64,000 nucleotides of DNA from a bacterium (GTDB lineage Bacteria; UBA10199; JACPAL01; GCA-016699445), in the NCBI GenBank assembly GCA_035454885.1, contig DATIGE010000064.1:16172-80171 (forward strand). The letters run 5' to 3'. How positions within the stretch are numbered: the stretch's first letter is position 1; every line of letters begins with the position of its first letter. The notes under the pieces were generated by a model. The model ran no database searches. It saw only the letters and a program-made list of their open reading frames with translations, and was not told the DNA's origin. A program made the translations under genes and the position numbers. Of this stretch, positions 60,812 through 64,000 are shown in pieces.

Positions 60812-61702
60812 TCACGAGGATTCCAAGACGCCCCTCAACCGGGCCAGGTTTTCGGACTCCTGGAGCAACCGCTCCTGGACGCCCTTCAGGAACGCAAGAT
60901 AGGCCCTGTTTTGAGCCAGTTCCTTCACGGATATTGCGATTCCGTCGCAATCCTCCACAATCCACTCTTCGGCATCGCGAACGGAAACGCCCTTTCTGAA
61001 ATAAACCTGGGACAAGGGCCCCATCTGAAGAGTTTCTTCCGTCTGGGAGATCCACTGCATCGCGGCCGTCCGTTCACCCGCGGGGGGGATGTAAAAATCG
61101 TCCATAATGACGGGCGCGCTGGCAACCGCTTTCGGATAGAGGTTCTCAAAGCAGGTGAGGGTGCTTTGATAAATGTCGCAGTCGATGTGCACGAGGGAAA
61201 AGCGCTGCCGATCTTCGAAAGCGGGAATCGTGTCTTCGAACCATCCCGGCAGCACGACGGCCGTTGACTGGAGATCATGGGAAGCGATGAACTCCCTGCA
61301 GCGTTCGAGATCGCTCTTCAACATTCCTTTTCGGTAGAATGTGTCGACGACCGGATCCGGCTCCGGCATTCCTTGGAAACTGTCGCACAAAAAGACTTTC
61401 TTCTTCAAACCGTGGTGCCGGATAAAGAAGGCGAGGAGGAAACCCAAGCCGCCGAGATGGCATCCGCATTCGATGAAATCCCCCTCCAAAGCCGCGGTCT
61501 CCATAGCCAAATCCCAAACGCTCTTTGCCTTGTAGATGTCCAAGTAAGTCCAGTCGCGGACAATGCGCCAATATTGGTCGAAGACGGGGTCCTCGATGCT
61601 GCAGGGAATTTCGGGAATAAACGGAGGAACGGGAACGAGGCACCGATTGGATATGAGCTCCGCCTGTGAAAGGACCGCGAGAGGAAAATCGATCTTGATC
61701 AT
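60812..61702 (-). CDS. TylF/MycF-family O-methyltransferase-like protein
   Basis: 296 residues. GDFIECGCHLGGLGF gives the SAM loop, KVFLCDSFQGMPEPD is characteristic for TylF/MycF (macrocin O-methyltransferase), and VHIDCDIYQSTLTCFENLYPK carries the metal-binding acidic residues. The N-terminus ahead of it is about 80 residues. The substrate might be a sugar. Starts 15 bases after the 61718 gene on the same strand; no strong Shine-Dalgarno. Confidence 0.82.
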   Translation of the reverse strand: MIKIDFPLAVLSQAELISNRCLVPVPPFIPEIPCSIEDPVFDQYWRIVRDWTYLDIYKAKSVWDLAMETAALEGDFIECGCHLGGLGFLLAFFIRHHGLKKKVFLCDSFQGMPEPDPVVDTFYRKGMLKSDLERCREFIASHDLQSTAVVLPGWFEDTIPAFEDRQRFSLVHIDCDIYQSTLTCFENLYPKAVASAPVIMDDFYIPPAGERTAAMQWISQTEETLQMGPLSQVYFRKGVSVRDAEEWIVEDCDGIAISVKELAQNRAYLAFLKGVQERLLQESENLARLRGVLESS

Positions 61703-61717
61703 CGAATAAAGGCCAAT

Positions 61718-62035
61718 TTAAACGCGCATCGATGCCGCTACCAGCCAGGGAGGAGGGCCCGGTTGGCCCGCCTCCGACCTCGCACCCGGCCCGGAGCGCG
61801 TTCCGTCGGCGGGTTCGCCTTCGCGGGCGCCCGCCGTGGCCGTCATGAGACCGGCGCCGAGATTGCCGAGTTCACGAACGCTGGCCGCGAGGATCGTCCG
61901 TTGCTGATCGGTCATTTGATTTTCCGAGACCGGCGGCGTCGGAGCGGGTGTCGGTGTTGGAGTCGGAGTCGGCGCAGGGGCCGCTGCCGGTGGAGGCGGT
62001 GGCGGTGGTGACGGTGGAATCGCGGCATCGCCCAT
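61718..62035 (-). CDS. Proline/alanine-rich miniprotein with polyproline run, 105 residues
   Basis: ATG 62035, GAGGAG about 10 bases upstream. An N-terminal run of prolines, then alternating Pro-Ala and Pro-Thr (TPTPTPTPAPTPP), a helical middle (NQMTDQQRTILAASVRELG), and a Gly/Arg/Pro tail ending ASMRV. Low complexity; unknown. Real coding is suggested by its place in the operon and its codon-phase GC pattern, which I judged by eye. Confidence 0.5.
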   Translation of the reverse strand: MGDAAIPPSPPPPPPPAAAPAPTPTPTPTPAPTPPVSENQMTDQQRTILAASVRELGNLGAGLMTATAGAREGEPADGTRSGPGARSEAGQPGPPPWLVAASMRV

Positions 62036-62058
62036 GGTCAGGGGTCTCCTCGTGAACG

Positions 62059-62277
62059 TTAACTAGATGTGGGCTGCGATCTGGCCTGATCCAAGGCAAC
62101 TGCCACCTCGGGAGGAGGAGAAGCGACGGCCGGTGTTCCACTGGGCGGGGGAGAACCAGGGGCCGAAGGTGCCGGTGTTCCAGCCGGAGGCGAGTTTGCT
62201 GGCTGGTTTGCCGCCGCCGCTGTGCCGGCGATTTGAGCGACACCGTTCACAACGGCAGGTAGTAATGTTGCCCACAT
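62059..62277 (-). CDS. Ala/Pro-rich miniprotein, 72 residues
   Basis: ATG 62277 with AAGGTGGGG upstream. Begins with a hydrophobic helix (MWATLLPAVVNGVAQIAG) and continues as Pro/Ser/Ala repeats (PPAGTPAPSAPGS, SPPPSGTP). No known family. Could be a membrane-anchored or exported peptide; low confidence. Confidence 0.45.
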   Translation of the reverse strand: MWATLLPAVVNGVAQIAGTAAAANQPANSPPAGTPAPSAPGSPPPSGTPAVASPPPEVAVALDQARSQPTSS

Positions 62278-62403
62278 AAAAGCCCCACCTTACGTATAGA
62301 GTTATCGTCCGCGAATACGTATGAAGTTTCTCATATTCGAGCCTTTACTGGAAGCCCAATGTATCGCAGCAATTTCGTTCGATTCTCTAAGAATATCATG
62401 CTC

Positions 62404-62613
62404 TTAAGCGTACGCTCGACCGGAGGGTGGCGGTTGAGGTTGGCTATTGGACGCCGTGTAAGCGGTCGTGATGACCTTGCAAAGGGCATCCACACCGGCG
62501 CCAATATAACCTGCGGCCCCAGCGCCTGCTGCCGGAGTGGCGGCGGCGGCATTGGTCGTGGCTGCAGGCGGCGCAGCAGCAGGAGGCGCGGCAGCGGGTG
62601 GTACGTCAGCCAT
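62404..62613 (-). CDS. Ala/Pro-rich miniprotein, 69 residues
   Basis: ATG 62613 with GAGGAGATG upstream. The first part is PPAAAPPAAAPPAA, then AGAGAAGYIGAGVDALCKVITTAYT, a possible helix with one Cys, and the end PQPPPSGRAYA. A gap of 126 bases separates it from the previous miniprotein; nothing recognisable in it. Unknown function. Confidence 0.45.
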   Translation of the reverse strand: MADVPPAAAPPAAAPPAATTNAAAATPAAGAGAAGYIGAGVDALCKVITTAYTASNSQPQPPPSGRAYA

Positions 62614-62664
62614 AAGTCATCTCCTCAAGGAGTCGATATTATCGGCACGCAGACTCTCACCAGT

Positions 62665-63285
62665 TTACTGCTTCTTCAAAAGCTTGCCTAATTGCCCCAG
62701 GGCGGTGCTGGAGGGCGAAGGCCCCCGAGAAAAGCCCGTTGCCGGCGAGGTAGGCGATGCCGTTTTGCTTAAGGCGGCGAATCCCATCTCCCGGAGTCGG
62801 CGCGGCGAAGGGAACCTGTCCAAGACCTGCTTCAAGGCAAGCTTGAAGGCGGACCCGACGGTCAGACGGCCTCCCGTCGCGATCTTGGCCCGAATCGGTT
62901 CCATGTTTTTCCTGAATTCCTCCGGGCTCACCAACATCTCGGGAAAGATTTTTTCCTCGATCAACCGATCGAATTCTTCCCGGGTCCATTCCCCTTCACG
63001 GATCTGAAGGGGGTCGAAAGGCTCGCCGACAGGCGAATCGCCCATGTACTTCTTCTTTTCGGCCCACTGTTTCTCGCTGACGACGTAGCCTCCGCCGGTC
63101 TGCAACGAGTCCTTGAACGCCTCCGTCCATTCATCCAGGTTGAATTGTACCGCGTCGACGAAACCCGCCTCATAGAGCAGGACAAGCTCCTTCCGATCCT
63201 TGAACCGGATCGCGCGCCGTCCGTCGGGACCGGCCTGAGAAAACTTTTCCCAAAAAAAATGGATGGGATCTTGAGAGTCCGTCAT
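62665..63285 (-). CDS. Paralogue C of an unrecognised cluster family
   Basis: 206 residues. Shares DPIHFFWEKF, LYEAGFVDAVQF, WTEAFKDSL, EKQWAEKKKY, GEPFDP, EGEWTREEFDRLIEEKIFP, FKLALKQ, RFPSPRR, and a C-tail ATGFSRGPS with QLGKLLKK. First gene of the minus-strand cluster. A TTGAGA-17-TATGAT promoter ends eight bases before ATG, no Shine-Dalgarno, so again predicted leaderless. The function is unknown. Confidence 0.72.
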   Translation of the reverse strand: MTDSQDPIHFFWEKFSQAGPDGRRAIRFKDRKELVLLYEAGFVDAVQFNLDEWTEAFKDSLQTGGGYVVSEKQWAEKKKYMGDSPVGEPFDPLQIREGEWTREEFDRLIEEKIFPEMLVSPEEFRKNMEPIRAKIATGGRLTVGSAFKLALKQVLDRFPSPRRLREMGFAALSKTASPTSPATGFSRGPSPSSTALGQLGKLLKKQ

Positions 63286-63293
63286 GAATTGAG

Positions 63294-63322
63294 ATCATAG
63301 CTTTTTTTCTTTTTCTTCTCAA
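63294..63322 (-). promoter_or_regulatory. Near-consensus promoter of paralogue C, predicted leaderless
   Basis: On the minus strand -35 TTGAGA (63322-63317), 17-base purine-rich spacer, -10 TATGAT (63299-63294), eight bases to ATG 63285. Confidence 0.6.
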
Positions 63323-63350
63323 AGCTAATCAGGTACGAAAATCAAGCACA

Positions 63351-63373
63351 TACCGAATCCTGCGGCTTCGGTA
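63351..63373. promoter_or_regulatory. Inverted repeat upstream of meaB, operator-like
   Basis: TACCGAA (63351-63357), nine bases, TTCGGTA (63367-63373), a perfect 7-base inverted repeat between the divergent paralogue C and meaB genes. It may be an operator or a hairpin; no regulator is known. Confidence 0.35.
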
Positions 63374-63407
63374 CGATCGAAGCGTCGAATTTTTTTAGGA
63401 GTCTCAC

Positions 63408-64000
63408 GTGGATGATCTTGTCGCCAAAATGCTTTCGGGGGACCGACTGGCCCTCTCGCGGCTCATCTCCCAGGTCGAGGCCCGGTCGGGGGATTTGGTC
63501 GCCCTCATGGCCGAGGTCCAGAAGCGCTGCGGCAAGGCGGTCAGGATCGGCATCACGGGGCCCCCGGGGGCCGGCAAATCGACCTTGACCGACAAGCTGA
63601 TCGCCCACCTGCGCAAGAAGGGGAAGACCGTCGGCGTCGTGGCGATCGACCCGTCCAGCCCCTTCTCCGGCGGGGCGGTCCTGGGCGACCGCATCCGCAT
63701 GCAGGAACACGCGGGCGACGAAGGGGTCTTTATCCGGAGCCTCGGATCGCGCGGCAGCATGGGCGGGATCTCGCGCGCCACGCGGGAGGTGACGAAACTC
63801 TTCGACGCCTTCGGGATGGACTGCGTCCTCGTCGAAACGGTGGGCGTCGGGCAGACGGAGCTCGACATCATGGAGATCGCCGACACGACGGTCGTCATCC
63901 TCACGCCCGAATCGGGCGACGCCATCCAGACGCTCAAGGCGGGTATTTTGGAGATCGCCGACATCTTCGTCGTCAACAAGGCCGACCGCGACGGGGCGCC
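63408..64000 (+). CDS. meaB: Methylmalonyl-CoA mutase-associated GTPase, 3' end cut
   Basis: The frame runs from GTG 63408 with TAGGAG eight bases upstream to the end of the window, about 197 residues. Walker A ITGPPGAGKSTLTDKL, VVAIDPSSPFSGGAVLGDRIRM, RSLGSRGSMGGISRAT, DCVLVETVGVGQTE and FVVNKAD. The MeaB/ArgK GTPase guards the B12 of methylmalonyl-CoA mutase. Present in other bacteria beside mutase genes, which would lie to the right. Confidence 0.95.
   Translation, partial: MDDLVAKMLSGDRLALSRLISQVEARSGDLVALMAEVQKRCGKAVRIGITGPPGAGKSTLTDKLIAHLRKKGKTVGVVAIDPSSPFSGGAVLGDRIRMQEHAGDEGVFIRSLGSRGSMGGISRATREVTKLFDAFGMDCVLVETVGVGQTELDIMEIADTTVVILTPESGDAIQTLKAGILEIADIFVVNKADRDGA

Noticed and set aside
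52331..63285. Prophage or tailocin
   Set aside because: No capsid, portal, terminase, tail, integrase or attachment site was found; only composition of the miniproteins resembles virion proteins.

Overview
The window is a 64 kb, GC-rich, very densely packed chromosomal segment from a Gram-negative bacterium. Lipoproteins, a TolC-type efflux operon, BipA/TypA, GreB and YacG show a proteobacteria-like diderm. A TIGR02147-family regulator, a bacterial deoxyhypusine-synthase homologue and the general gene style suggest a deltaproteobacterial or Bdellovibrionota/UBA10199-like lineage; this placement is inference. No rRNA, tRNA, CRISPR, transposase or integrase was recognised. No gap between genes exceeds about 190 bases. 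Both end genes are cut: a methyltransferase-like gene at the left (5' end missing) and meaB at the right (3' end missing).

0-24 kb is mostly housekeeping and lipid or envelope genes: M48 lipoprotein protease, Sfp-type phosphopantetheinyl transferase, diacylglycerol-kinase-like protein, a coupled FAD oxidoreductase/DUF4442 pair, an unusual FkbH-like/GHKL ATPase fusion, prohibitin, CoA-transferase, Dus, Maf, M15 peptidase, typA, uup, greB, plsC, a GGQ release-factor-like protein and an SPFH/NfeD pair. 24-38 kb holds a TIGR02147 regulator with a calcium-binding-type lipoprotein, a two-component system, a vWA-PspA-membrane-protein operon, a diadenylate cyclase fused to a YbbR-like domain, a C45 hydrolase, an L,D-transpeptidase and slyD-prmA. 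38-46 kb carries the deoxyhypusine-synthase homologue, a lipase, a four-gene TolC/MFP/ABC export operon with an unusually short adaptor, and a RetSat-like FAD enzyme. 46-52 kb is central metabolism: yacG, yciI divergent from lipA with overlapping start codons, then an aminotransferase, hom, thrC and a HIT hydrolase.

52-63.3 kb is the accessory region and the best candidate for an undescribed system. It has three paralogues of an unrecognised family of about 210-240 residues, a tandem family of coiled-coil proteins with a PPPVDY start (two nearly identical plus one extended member), several Ala/Pro/Gly-rich miniproteins, and three enzymes (B12-type radical SAM, DmpG-like aldolase, TylF-like methyltransferase). 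All lie on the minus strand except the radical SAM gene. I could not assign a function; a secreted or virion-like assembly with tailoring enzymes is the working hypothesis.

Across the window several genes without a Shine-Dalgarno sequence have a promoter whose -10 box ends only 6-8 bases before the start codon, which predicts leaderless mRNAs. A structured dispersed repeat occurs in two copies, and GTAGGGG-type palindromes recur between genes.
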